Source: Candidatus Eiseniibacteriota bacterium (GTDB taxonomy: Bacteria; Eisenbacteria; RBG-16-71-46). Taken from it: a stretch of DNA of 41,805 nucleotides. The position numbers and the translations under genes were made by a program. Positions 31,960 through 40,409 of the stretch are shown one piece after another. Position 1 is the stretch's first letter; each line of letters begins with the position of its first letter. The notes under the pieces were generated by a model, which was not told the origin of the DNA, searched no databases, and worked only from the letters and a program-made list of their open reading frames with translations. The stretch lies in the NCBI GenBank assembly GCA_025357055.1, contig JANXPZ010000208.1, positions 1 through 41,805 of the forward strand, given 5' to 3'.

Positions 31960-34710
31960 CTAGTTTGCCAGCACCATCCGCCGTGTCTGGCTGAACGCTC
32001 CGGCCTGCAGACGGTAGAAGTAGAGCCCGGCGCCGGCGCGCTGTCCGGATTCGCCCTGGCCGTTCCAGGCGGACTCGTGACGGCCCGCTTCCAGCGTGCT
32101 TCCCGCCACCAGGTCGCGCACCAGGCGGCCCGCCACGTCGTAGATGCGCAGGCTGACCGCCGCGCGCTGCGGCAGGTCGAAGCGGATGGTGGTCGTGGGG
32201 TGGAACGGGTTCGGCGCGTTCTGGTGCAGGCGGAACGCCAGCGCCGGCGCGTCGCCCACGGCGACGGTGGAGGTCGAGTCGAAGAGCAGTCTCGCGAACT
32301 CGGGGTGGTCCACGAACGGGTTGCGGTTGTTCTGGATCACGTAGATGGCGCCGTTGCGCAACTGCTCCTTGCGGCTCACGGGATCGTCGGCGTGCCAGGC
32401 GAGATAGGTCGTGTTCGCCCAGGGCAGCAGGTCCGCGCCGCTGGAGGAGTAGCCGCTCGACCAGCCGACGGCCTCGGTGTAGTAGCGCGTGGACACGTAG
32501 AAGGTGCTGCGCGCCATGTCGCCCTTGAAGGCGTCGATCGGCTCGAACGCGGTCCCGGCGTAGCCGGCGTCGGAGCACGGGCCGAGCATGCTCCCGTTGA
32601 GCGAGGTGATGGCCGGGGTGGAGACGTCGCCCAGCGGCCAGTTGCCGCGGTACTCGTTCACCTTGGCGTCGGTCGGGTAGACGATCCACAGGTCGGAGAC
32701 CATCGGCGACGCGCTGCCGAACAGGGACTGCGGCCACATGTGCTCGCGGTTCCAGCCGCCGCCCTCCGTGGCCCCGCCGCCCGACTGTCCGAAGGTGTAC
32801 TCGTAGGGCGGCGTGCCGCCCGGGACGTCCGAGTACATGTCCCAGACCTTGCGGTTGGGCTTGACGTCGGTGGTCTGGAAGGCGGTCAGCGCGTAGTCGT
32901 AACTCTGCACGGTGTGGTTCTTGATGATCTCGTGCAGGGCGGCCCGAAGCGCCGTGCCCCGCAGCCCGAGCGCGCTGTCGTAGTAGCCCGCGGGGATGCG
33001 CGTGTCCACGAAGTTGAAGGCCCAGGTCGCGCCGCTGGTGGCGTTGGCGTAGAGGTCGGCCACGCCGGTGGCGGAGAAGGTGACCGAGCCCGCGGAGATG
33101 CCGGGCACGGTGACCAGGACCTGCGCGGGGTGCGCGAGGTCGAGCACCGCGGCCGTCGCGGGCAGCGCGCCGACCGAGTAGTGGCCGGGGGTCTCGGCGC
33201 TGGCCTGCTCGAGCGGCTCGGAGAAGGTCACGAGCAGGGTCGAGTCGCTCTCCTCGAAGAGCGCGACCACGGCGGGCGCCGCGTGGTCCGCCGCCCAGAC
33301 GACGTCGCCCGCCTCGCGCGGCTCGATCATGAAGGCGCCGCCGTTGTAGAGGACGGGCCCGGTCACGTCATAGTCCGTGCCGAGGATCGGGGTGAAGGCG
33401 TAGCCCAGCGGGCCCACGCGGCACGCGCCGCTGCCGTCGTTCACGAGCCACTGTCCGGAGCCGAGGGCCACGTCCGTGCAGGCGGCACTCTCGAGCCTGA
33501 CCAGCACGCCCTCGTACGCCTCCGACGAGGCGACGGCGCTGGTGACCACGGCGGCCGCGGGGAAGCTGACCGCGGGGGAGGAGGCGAGCACCACGCCGCT
33601 CGCCAGCAGCGTGAGGCCGGCCAGGCCCTGCACGTCGTTCTCCAGCACCAGTCCGCGCACGGTGACCGAGTCGCCACGCGCAGGCGTCGCACTGCTGCGC
33701 ACCCACAGGCCGTTCCACGGTCCGGACCCGTCCTGCACCACGAAGTAGGAGGGGTAGACCGCGGTGACGATGCCGCGGGTGATGACACCGAGTCCGTTGA
33801 AGGGCGAGCTCGAGACCCCGCCCTGGATCTGGGCGATGGTCCGGTCGTAGTCGAGCGCGTAGCTCTTCAGCTCGGAGAGCTTGGTCATGGGTGCGGTGTC
33901 GATGGCCTGGACCTTGTAGAAGATGGTCACGCCCTCGGCCTGTCCGGGGATCGGGCTGCTGGTGCGCCAGGTGCTGTCGGCGAGCAACGGCATGGGGATC
34001 GAGTTGGAGAGCGAGCCCGCGCTCGTGCCCCAGAGCAGGGTGACCGAGGTGATGGTCGCGGCCGTATCGGTCACCGTGGCCTGCACGTTCACGCTCGCGC
34101 CGGCCAGCGGGATCGCCGGATCGGTGACGACCTGCTTGACGGATGGTCCCGGCGGCAGCGGGTTCAGGACGTGCGTGCCGGGGCTGGCACTGGTTGCCAG
34201 CGAAACGGGGGTCGCAGTCCACTCGGCAGCGATGTAGGTGGTGGACGGCAGGTAGATGCTGGGCTTGCGGACCAGGTCGATGTCCTTGAAGTCGTTCCCG
34301 GGGACGACGAGCTGGTCCACGACCACCGCGCTCGGGTTCACCAGCCTGGCGCCGTCGCCGACCTGGCCGTTCCACTGAGCGTTGAGGGTCGCCCAGCCGG
34401 CGCTGGGGAAATCGATCGGAAAGATGGTGACGGGGGTCGTGCCCCCGCAGACCTTGGCCTGCCCGGGTGCGATCAGTCCCGAGAGCGGCCAGGAATAGGT
34501 GTTGGTGGTATTCATGATCGCGATCAGCGTCCAACCCGTGAGGTCCACCGTGTCCGTGCCGGCATTGGCGACCTCGATGAAGCGGTCGGTGAGGTAGTTG
34601 TTCAGCGGATCGCACAGCTCGGAGATGATGACTGCCGACTGGGCCCGCGAGGGCAGGAGCGCCGGGAGGATGAGAGCAGCAGAGAGGAACAGACCGGCCC
34701 ACTTCTTCAT
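31960..34710 (-). CDS. Secreted nuclease: lamin-tail domain, OB-like region, endonuclease I domain, FlgD-like sorting tail
   Basis: This 916-aa exported protein has a signal peptide (1-25) and a lamin-tail domain (about 25-165: VIISELCDPLNNYLTDRFIE, VDLTGWTLIAI). A beta-rich middle includes an OB-fold-like segment (about 305-460: YPSYFVVQDGSGPWNGLWVR, VTVRGLVLENDVQGLAGLTL). The endonuclease I (EndA/NucM) His-Me-finger domain is at about 575-790, with GGGWNREHMWPQSLF as the metal/catalytic motif and VSDLWIVYPTDAKVN and FYVSTRYY as supporting motifs. A FlgD-like/type-IX tail closes it (about 830-916: HQNAPNPFHPTTTIRFDLP, YDVAGRLVRDL, GLYFYRLQAG). It should degrade extracellular nucleic acid. 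AGGAAG just before the ATG supports the start. It sits beside two single LTD proteins. Confidence 0.88.
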   Translation of the reverse strand: MKKWAGLFLSAALILPALLPSRAQSAVIISELCDPLNNYLTDRFIEVANAGTDTVDLTGWTLIAIMNTTNTYSWPLSGLIAPGQAKVCGGTTPVTIFPIDFPSAGWATLNAQWNGQVGDGARLVNPSAVVVDQLVVPGNDFKDIDLVRKPSIYLPSTTYIAAEWTATPVSLATSASPGTHVLNPLPPGPSVKQVVTDPAIPLAGASVNVQATVTDTAATITSVTLLWGTSAGSLSNSIPMPLLADSTWRTSSPIPGQAEGVTIFYKVQAIDTAPMTKLSELKSYALDYDRTIAQIQGGVSSSPFNGLGVITRGIVTAVYPSYFVVQDGSGPWNGLWVRSSATPARGDSVTVRGLVLENDVQGLAGLTLLASGVVLASSPAVSFPAAAVVTSAVASSEAYEGVLVRLESAACTDVALGSGQWLVNDGSGACRVGPLGYAFTPILGTDYDVTGPVLYNGGAFMIEPREAGDVVWAADHAAPAVVALFEESDSTLLVTFSEPLEQASAETPGHYSVGALPATAAVLDLAHPAQVLVTVPGISAGSVTFSATGVADLYANATSGATWAFNFVDTRIPAGYYDSALGLRGTALRAALHEIIKNHTVQSYDYALTAFQTTDVKPNRKVWDMYSDVPGGTPPYEYTFGQSGGGATEGGGWNREHMWPQSLFGSASPMVSDLWIVYPTDAKVNEYRGNWPLGDVSTPAITSLNGSMLGPCSDAGYAGTAFEPIDAFKGDMARSTFYVSTRYYTEAVGWSSGYSSSGADLLPWANTTYLAWHADDPVSRKEQLRNGAIYVIQNNRNPFVDHPEFARLLFDSTSTVAVGDAPALAFRLHQNAPNPFHPTTTIRFDLPQRAAVSLRIYDVAGRLVRDLVAGSTLEAGRHESAWNGQGESGQRAGAGLYFYRLQAGAFSQTRRMVLAN

Positions 34711-34876
34711 GCTTCCTGCCCGCCTTTCGGGGGTGAGGTTCGGAGAGACTCAGCAGGGCGGGGCCAGGACGGCAGGCCCCTGTCGGGAATCGCGCAGACG
34801 ATCTGGGTGCGTGGATCCAGCCATGATTCTACCACCCGGCCGTGCCTGCGGCCCAAGCCCGCCCGGCCCCCAGCAC

Positions 34877-34904
34877 GAAGGCCCGGCTTCGCAGCCGGGC
34901 CTTC
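34877..34904. terminator. 12-bp perfect hairpin between LTD gene 1 and the nuclease gene
   Basis: GAAGGCCCGGCT (34877-34888) and AGCCGGGCCTTC (34893-34904) pair perfectly over the loop TCGC. It lies 41 nt after the LTD gene stop on the minus strand and upstream of the nuclease gene, so it probably separates their transcripts. Confidence 0.65.
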
Positions 34905-34945
34905 GCTCGAGACATTCCCTGCGCGGTCACCCGCGCCGGAAGGGA

Positions 34946-35653
34946 CTAACGGTAGATCGTCTTGATCTGGCCCCAGGACTTCTTGGAGGTCGGGACGATG
35001 CAAGCATCGACGCAGGCGATGTTCGTGGCGCCACCAGCGGCGCTGTGCATCGTGACCAGCGGAGCCGACACGTTCGTGAAATCGGCGAAGTTGTTGTCGG
35101 TGTCGATGATGCCGCCGCCATTACGGACGGCGATGATGACGTTGCTGGGCGTCGGCGCGGCGGTTCCTTCGTAGCAGTTGGCGGTGCCCCAGCCGAACAG
35201 GTCGATCGCGATGGGCTGGATGGCGGCGCAGAGCTGGTTCGTGGCGGTGCCGGCGGGCAGGAGGGCGACCTTGCCAGCGGTGCCGCTCATGCTCGGCCCG
35301 AGCGTGTTGATGAAGTCCGGGGTCACCGGCAGGGGCGGCGGGCCAACAGCGGACGAGCCGACCTGCACGAGGTAGTAACCGCAGGGCTGGATGATGGCGC
35401 CAGCCGGGAGCGTCGCGATGGTGAAGGTGTTGCTGGCGAAGGTGCCCGCGGCCGAACCGTACTGGATCTGCCAGCCGGACATGTCGACGGGGACGCAGCC
35501 GTTGTTGAAGAGTTCGACGTAGTCAGGCGCGTAGGTGCCGGTGCCGCTGCCGCCGCCGCCATACACCTGGCTGAAACGGATCGCGTTCGCCGCGAACGCC
35601 GTGGAAGCCGCGAAGACGCCGAGCGCGAGCAGAGTGATAACCATCTTACGCAT
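34946..35653 (-). CDS. Secreted lamin-tail-domain protein, copy 1
   Basis: The 235-aa product has a signal peptide (1-21, ending AFA). A lamin-tail domain fills most of the rest (about 24-150): IRFSQVYGGGGSGTG, then DYVELFNNGCVPVDMSGWQI, ATLPAGAIIQPCGYYLVQVG and LPAGTATNQLCAA. Several cysteines suggest disulphides outside the cell. LTDs are small Ig-like folds in secreted bacterial proteins, often linked to nucleases or cell-surface anchoring; no catalytic residues are seen. The C-terminus SKKSWGQIKTIYR resembles the TTWGQLKARYR end of copy 2 (38530-39237), and signal peptides match too. A GGGAG site lies about 9 nt before the ATG. Confidence 0.85.
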   Translation of the reverse strand: MRKMVITLLALGVFAASTAFAANAIRFSQVYGGGGSGTGTYAPDYVELFNNGCVPVDMSGWQIQYGSAAGTFASNTFTIATLPAGAIIQPCGYYLVQVGSSAVGPPPLPVTPDFINTLGPSMSGTAGKVALLPAGTATNQLCAAIQPIAIDLFGWGTANCYEGTAAPTPSNVIIAVRNGGGIIDTDNNFADFTNVSAPLVTMHSAAGGATNIACVDACIVPTSKKSWGQIKTIYR

Positions 35654-35960
35654 GTTGGGGGTCTCCCTGTGGTGCGTGAACTGTGGTGTCGTGTGGACCC
35701 TGGCCTTTGTCCGTATCCGCCTGGAGGTGGACGCTGGCTGCGGTTCTCACGGTGGACTCGTGCTCGTGTTCGGAGGACGAGCGGCCCCTTTGCTCTTGTT
35801 CTCTCAGCAACCATTGCTCACTCGAACCACGATAAGTGTATGGAATCCACGCGCGGTTTTCAAGCGCCATACTGCGGAAGCATCGTCGGCAACGGCTCGG
35901 AACTCATGAAGTGCGTTGCGTTTCGCACGACGTCACGGTTCAGCCCGCTTCCCCTCGCGG
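35654..35960. other. Promoter-side region of LTD gene 1, no supported gene
   Basis: About 300 bp upstream of LTD gene 1 has relatively low GC and no credible coding frame. It should carry that gene's promoter, though I cannot place one with confidence. It ends where similarity to the 3' end of the TauE/SafE gene begins. Confidence 0.45.
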
Positions 35961-36059
35961 GCAGGTCGGGTCTTTCCACCCGAACCCGATTCCACCACAG
36001 CTGAATGACGTTCGGCGGCAGGAACACCGCAAATGCGCGGGCCAGAACCGTCTGCGGCC
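35961..36059 (-). pseudogene. Remnant of the 3' end of a tauE/safE-type gene
   Basis: On the minus strand this stretch encodes PQTVLARAFAVFLPPNVIQLW, nearly the same as the C-terminal PQTVLARAFAVFLLANVIHLW of the intact permease at 39610-40392. DNA similarity continues past the permease stop region (GGTCTTTCC, AACCCGAT, GGATGACGTTCG-like blocks), with a ~9-bp deletion. It breaks off after CTGCGGC at 36059. Its position behind an LTD gene matches the layout at 38530-40392, so it marks one end of a duplicated block. Confidence 0.8.
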
Positions 36060-36198
36060 CTTGCGTTCGCTACCGTTCGCGAGGAGCCCCGGCTAGGATG
36101 CCGCGGGTGAGGAGACCCCGCGCATATTCCGCCGGTCTGCGCCCGCCCGCCGACGCCGGCGCCCCGCTGCCCCCGTCCGCCACCACGGCCTGCCGCCC

Positions 36199-38391
36199 GT
36201 GACGTCCGCCGAGCGCTGGGCGCACGCCCGCCGTCCCGCGTCGCTCGCGTTGCTGGCCGCCGTGACCGCGGCCGCGTTCGCGGGGGTGCTGCAGAACGGC
36301 TGGATCCTGTACGACGACCCCGACTACCTGACCGCGAATCCGCACATCAGCGGCGGCCTCACGCTGGCGGGGTTGCGCTGGCTCCTGCACTCGCCCCACG
36401 GTGGGAACTTCCATCCCCTCACGTCCGTGGTCCACATGCTGGCCGCACAGGCCTTCGGCCTGCACGCCGCCGCGCACCATGCGTTGAGCCTTGCGCTGCA
36501 CGTCATGAACGCGGTGCTGCTGGCGCTGGCCCTGAACCGGCTGACGCGATCCTGGTGGAAGAGCCTGCTCGTGGCCGCGCTGTTCGCCGTGCATCCGCTG
36601 CGGGTCGAATCGGTGGCCTGGGTCTCGGAGCTCAAGGACGTCCTGAGCGGGTTCTTCTTCATGCTCGTCCTGTGGACCTACGCGCGCTGGGCGGAGCGCC
36701 CGGGGCGCGGGCGCTACGCGTGGGTGATCGCGTGCCTCGCGCTGGGCCTCATGTCCAAGCCCATGCTGGTGACGCTGCCCTTCGTCCTCGTGCTGCTGGA
36801 TGTCTGGCCACTGGGCCGGCTGCGGAGCCTGCCCCTGCGCGGGCAGCCTGCCGGCGCCGCGCGCGGCGCACCGGCCCGCGGACTGCCCGGGCTGATCGCC
36901 GAGAAGTGGCCGATGTTCGTCCTCGTGCTCGCCCAATCGGTGGTCACGTTCCTCGTCCAGCGGTTCACCGGGGCCGTGGTCGGCGGCGCGAGCCTGGCGT
37001 GGGACTACCGCGTGCTCAACGCCGCGCTCTCGTACTGGCGCTACCTGGGATCGACCTTCTGGCCACACGACCTCGCGCCGTTCTACTCGATGCGCTTCGA
37101 CATCGGCGGGAGCGGCGCGCTGGCGGTCGCGGCTCTCGTGGTCGTCACCGCGCTCGTCCTGCGGGCGGGCCGCGCGCGGCCCCACCTGGCGGTGGGCTGG
37201 CTGTGGTACGTGGGCATGCTGCTGCCGGTCATCGGACTCGTGCAGGTCGGCATGCAGGCCTGTGCCGACCGCTACACCTACCTGCCGGTCATCGGCTTCC
37301 TGATCGCCGCGGTCTGGACGGCGGACGAGTTCTGGCCGCGCGGCCGCAACGCCCGCGTCGCCGCCGCCGTCGCCGCCTGCGCGCTGGTCCTGGCCGGCGC
37401 CCTGGGCACGGCGCGGCATGTGGCCCGCTGGAAGGACAATCACACGCTCTTCACCTACACGCTCGGGATCGATCCCGCCAACCCCACGGCGCACCAGTGC
37501 GTGGGCAGCGAGTTGCTCGCCGCCGGGCGCACCGGTCCGGCCATGCGGCACTTCGAGGAGGTGCTGCGCGTGGCCCCGGGCTACACCGATGCCCGCCTGA
37601 ATCTCGCAGGCATCCTGGCGAAGCAGGGCCGGCTGGACGAGGCGATCGCGCAACTGCGCGAGGTGCTCAGGACGCGGGACGTCGCCAAGGTCCGCGTGAA
37701 CCTGGGCAGCACGCTGGCCGCGCGCGGGCGGTACGAGGAGGCGCTCATGCACTTCCAGCTGGCCCTCAAGACCGAGAACAGCGCCCTCATCCATCACGAC
37801 ATCGCCCGCACCCTGATGAAGCTGGGCCGCGTGGACGAGGCCATCGCCGAGTACGAGACCGCGCTGCGCCTCGAGCCCGATTACCGCAGGTCGCTGGTGG
37901 AGCTGGCCGCCGCGCTCGGGCAGCGGGGCCGGCTGGACGAGGCGGCGGCCGTGCTGCGGCGCCTGCTCGAGCTGCGCCCCGCGGACGACGGGAACCGCCG
38001 TCTGCTCGCGGTCACGCTCACGCGCACGGGCCGGGTCGAGGAGGCCATCGCGGAATACCGCGTCCTGGTGCGCAGGGATTCGAGCGACCTGGACGCGCTC
38101 AACAACATCGCCTGGATCCGGGCGACCCATGCCGACCCGCGGGTCCGCGATGGCGCCGAGGCCGTCCGCCTGGCCGAGCAGGCCCGGGACCGCAGCGCAG
38201 CACCGGTCGCGGTGCTCTACAGCACGCTGGCGGCCGCCTACGCGGAGGCGGCGCGTTTCCCGGACGCCGTGCGGGCCGGCGGTCGCGCAGTCGAGCTGGC
38301 GCGCGCCGGGCGCGACACCGATGCTGCCAACCGCTTCGCCGGGCAGCTCGCGTGTTACAGGGCCGGCCGGCCTTTCCATTTCGCGCGCTGA
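36199..38391 (+). CDS. TMTC-like O-mannosyltransferase-type membrane protein with TPRs, copy 4
   Basis: This 730-aa protein is the detached member of the tandem family. It has the acidic loop LYDDPDYLTANPHI, NFHPLTSVVHMLAAQAFGL, AVHPLRVESVAWVSELKD, LGLMSKPMLVTLPFVLVLLD and CADRYTYLPVIG, then six or so TPRs (ARLNLAGILAKQGRLDEAIA; IARTLMKLGRVDEAIAEYET and on). It shares the terminal block LDALNNIAWIRATHAD ... YSTLAAAYAEAARFPDAV and the tail YRAGRPFHFAR with copies 1-3. The start is a GTG with no Shine-Dalgarno, and the conserved TATGGTAAAGTC leader of the tandem copies is absent. A TAGGAT hexamer occurs about 100 nt upstream. It lies between the two copies of a duplicated LTD/tauE block. Confidence 0.83.
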   Translation: MTSAERWAHARRPASLALLAAVTAAAFAGVLQNGWILYDDPDYLTANPHISGGLTLAGLRWLLHSPHGGNFHPLTSVVHMLAAQAFGLHAAAHHALSLALHVMNAVLLALALNRLTRSWWKSLLVAALFAVHPLRVESVAWVSELKDVLSGFFFMLVLWTYARWAERPGRGRYAWVIACLALGLMSKPMLVTLPFVLVLLDVWPLGRLRSLPLRGQPAGAARGAPARGLPGLIAEKWPMFVLVLAQSVVTFLVQRFTGAVVGGASLAWDYRVLNAALSYWRYLGSTFWPHDLAPFYSMRFDIGGSGALAVAALVVVTALVLRAGRARPHLAVGWLWYVGMLLPVIGLVQVGMQACADRYTYLPVIGFLIAAVWTADEFWPRGRNARVAAAVAACALVLAGALGTARHVARWKDNHTLFTYTLGIDPANPTAHQCVGSELLAAGRTGPAMRHFEEVLRVAPGYTDARLNLAGILAKQGRLDEAIAQLREVLRTRDVAKVRVNLGSTLAARGRYEEALMHFQLALKTENSALIHHDIARTLMKLGRVDEAIAEYETALRLEPDYRRSLVELAAALGQRGRLDEAAAVLRRLLELRPADDGNRRLLAVTLTRTGRVEEAIAEYRVLVRRDSSDLDALNNIAWIRATHADPRVRDGAEAVRLAEQARDRSAAPVAVLYSTLAAAYAEAARFPDAVRAGGRAVELARAGRDTDAANRFAGQLACYRAGRPFHFAR

Positions 38392-38415
38392 GGGCCGCCA
38401 GCGCCTGCCCGCCAC

Positions 38416-38522
38416 GCGACGAGGCCCCGCCCGGTGGGCGAGGCCTCGCGAGGATCTCGTGCCCTCCCGTCAAGCGACGAGGCCCCACCCGATGGGCGAG
38501 GCCTCGCGAGGATCCCGTGCCC
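38416..38522. repeat. Two tandem 49-bp hairpin units between TMTC-like copy 4 and LTD gene 2
   Basis: Units 38416-38464 and 38474-38522 match at 46 of 49 positions with a 58-bp period. Each contains GAGGCC ... GGCCTC arms enclosing an inner CGCCC/GGGCG stem (weakened by one A in the second unit). They lie between convergent stop codons, so they may act as a double bidirectional terminator or be a small mobile repeat. Confidence 0.75.
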
Positions 38523-38529
38523 GGGCGGA

Positions 38530-39237
38530 CTAGCGGTAGCGGGCCTTCAACTGGCCCCAGGTCGTGGGCACCGCCGGCGTCAGGAGGCACTGCGGGTCCC
38601 GTTCCGACGCCGAGTTGCGCGGCGCTGGTGTGGCGGTGGTGAAGTCGACCGAGTTGTCGTCGGTGTCGTCCATGCCTCCGTTGCCGCGGAAGATCGCCGT
38701 GGTGATCGAAGGCGCTGGGGCCGCTGCAGCGCCCTCGGGGCAGGCGGCAGTGCCATACGCCACCTTGTCGATCAGCACCGCGCCCTCCGCGCCGCAGCCC
38801 GCGCCCGCGTAGAACGCGTTGAACAGGCCCACGCGGCCGTTGGTGCCCGACAAGCTCATGTCGCCGACGCTGGCGACGGCGTAGTCGGGCACTGGCGAGA
38901 GCGATGTGCCACCGACGGCCGAGGTGCAGCCCAGGAGCAGGTACGAGCAGGGCTTGATCGTCGCGCCCGACGGGAACACGAAGTAGGTCTGCCAGGTGGA
39001 TCCGCTGCCGCCCCAGACCGCGGTGGACGCGCTGGACGAGTACTCGACCGCCCAGCCGCTGAGGTCCACTTCCGAGGCGCCGGAGTTGAACAACTCGACG
39101 TAGTCCTGGTTGAACGTGTTGGTCGGGCCGTTGCCGCTGCCGCCGTAGACCTGGCTGATGCGGACCGCGTCCGCCGCGAACGCGGGGGAAGCCGCCAAGA
39201 CGCTGAGCGCGAGTAGAGTGATGACAGCCTTACGCAT
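38530..39237 (-). CDS. Secreted lamin-tail-domain protein, copy 2
   Basis: This 235-aa paralogue of 34946-35653 is of equal length. The signal peptide (MRKAVITLLALSVLAASPAFA) differs from copy 1 at few positions. The LTD core follows: VRISQVYGGSGNGPTN, DYVELFNSGASEVDLSGWAV, FPSGATIKPCSYLLLGC and GRVGLFNAFYAGAGCG, ending TTWGQLKARYR. An Asp-rich segment (GMDDTDDNSVDFTT), matched in copy 1 by IDTDNNFADFTN, could bind calcium. AGGAGG about 10 nt before the ATG supports the start. The intact TauE/SafE gene ends 372 bp upstream, the same order as the remnant behind copy 1. Function: exported, probably surface-associated or DNA-associated; no enzyme motif. Confidence 0.85.
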   Translation of the reverse strand: MRKAVITLLALSVLAASPAFAADAVRISQVYGGSGNGPTNTFNQDYVELFNSGASEVDLSGWAVEYSSSASTAVWGGSGSTWQTYFVFPSGATIKPCSYLLLGCTSAVGGTSLSPVPDYAVASVGDMSLSGTNGRVGLFNAFYAGAGCGAEGAVLIDKVAYGTAACPEGAAAAPAPSITTAIFRGNGGMDDTDDNSVDFTTATPAPRNSASERDPQCLLTPAVPTTWGQLKARYR

Positions 39238-39609
39238 GTTGGGGCTCCTCCTCTGTTATGACGGGTGAACGGTGAGGTCGTGGTGCGCGGCCATCGTCGA
39301 CTGCAAGAGTCGGACCTCCGCCGGGAAGCGTCTTTCCTCCGTTCCTCCCCGCCTGCCGGGCCGGGATGACACGCAGCGCGCGGTCCTGGTCAGATTCAAA
39401 TCGCAGAACGACTTCGGGCGGACGCGCGGCGCGCGGCTCAGGTCGCTCGAGGGGCGGGACCTCGGGCCCGGATCCGGCGTGGGCCCGTACGGCGCCCATA
39501 TTTGCGCCACCGGGGCGTGCGGACCTGGCCGAAAGCGGGACGGCGGGCGGGCGCGCCTGCGCGCCCGACTGGATGGATCATCTCCTCCACCGGCTCGCCC
39601 GCGAGCCGG
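39238..39609. other. Region between LTD gene 2 and tauE, no supported gene
   Basis: This 372-bp GC-rich stretch holds the ribosome site and presumably the promoter of LTD gene 2. No coding frame with recognisable content was found on either strand. The part next to tauE (from about 39606) is similar to 35961-36003 in the other copy of the duplicated block. Confidence 0.5.
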
Positions 39610-40392
39610 TCAGGTCTTTCCAGCCGCCCCCGCCGAACCCGATCTCACCCACAGGTGGATGACGTTCGCCAGCAGGAACACCGCGAATGCGCGGGCCAGG
39701 ACCGTCTGCGGCAGCCACTGCGCCAGCCACGAGGCGGCCGGGCCGCCCGCCGCGGCCCCCAGCGCGAGCCAGGGCACCAGCCGCAGGACCACGTTGCCGT
39801 GGCGGTGGTGCTCGAACGCGCCCGCCGGGGCGGTGAGCAGGATCACGGCGAGCGAGGTGCCCTGGGCCGCCTGCTGCGACATCCCGAGCACCAGCGCGAA
39901 GGCGGGCACCGCGAGGAGGCCGCCGCCCACGCCCATGAACCCGGCCAGCATGCCGACCGTGGCGCCCAGCAGCAGGTCGAAGCCCACCGTCAGCACCGCA
40001 CCGTGGAACGGCGAGCCCGTGGCCATGGGCGCCTTCCACAACAGGCGCAGCGCCACCAGCACGAGGAAGAGCGCGAACGCCCGCTTCAGATCGCGCGTCG
40101 AGGTGCGCGCGGCCAGGCGCGCGCCGTAGCGCGCCGTGAGCATGCTGGCCCCGCCCACCAGCGCCGCCGTGCCCCAGGCCACGTTGCCGTGCGCGCTGTA
40201 GACGAAGAGCGAGGCGAGCGCGGTGGCGCCGATGGCGGCGAGCGAGGTGCCGTGCGCCTGGTGCTGGCTCAGGCAGAGCACGCCGGTGAGCAGCGGCACG
40301 AGCACGATCCCGCCGCCCACACCGAAGAGGCCACCCGCGAGCCCCGCCGCGACCCCGATCAGCAGGGCGGTGGCATGTTCGCGGGTGGCCAT
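39610..40392 (-). CDS. TauE/SafE-family membrane permease
   Basis: The 260-aa protein has about eight hydrophobic segments in two related halves. Each half starts with the family's Gly-rich motif: GLAGGLFGVGGGIVLVPLLT near the N-terminus and GMLAGFMGVGGGLLAVPAFA in the middle, each followed by QAHGTSLAAI / QAAQGTSLAVI. Family members export sulphite, sulphoacetate, organosulphur compounds or related anions; the substrate is not deducible here. It starts 17 bp after the stop of the PBP7-like gene, so the two are probably co-transcribed. Its 3' end is duplicated as a remnant at 35961-36059. Confidence 0.88.
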   Translation of the reverse strand: MATREHATALLIGVAAGLAGGLFGVGGGIVLVPLLTGVLCLSQHQAHGTSLAAIGATALASLFVYSAHGNVAWGTAALVGGASMLTARYGARLAARTSTRDLKRAFALFLVLVALRLLWKAPMATGSPFHGAVLTVGFDLLLGATVGMLAGFMGVGGGLLAVPAFALVLGMSQQAAQGTSLAVILLTAPAGAFEHHRHGNVVLRLVPWLALGAAAGGPAASWLAQWLPQTVLARAFAVFLLANVIHLWVRSGSAGAAGKT

Positions 40393-40409
40393 CGGGGCGT
40401 GGGCTGCGA

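Noticed and set aside
31546-34965. A 1139-codon open frame on the plus strand
   Set aside because: It is antisense to the secreted nuclease, which has a signal peptide, catalytic motif and sorting tail. The plus-strand translation has no recognisable content.
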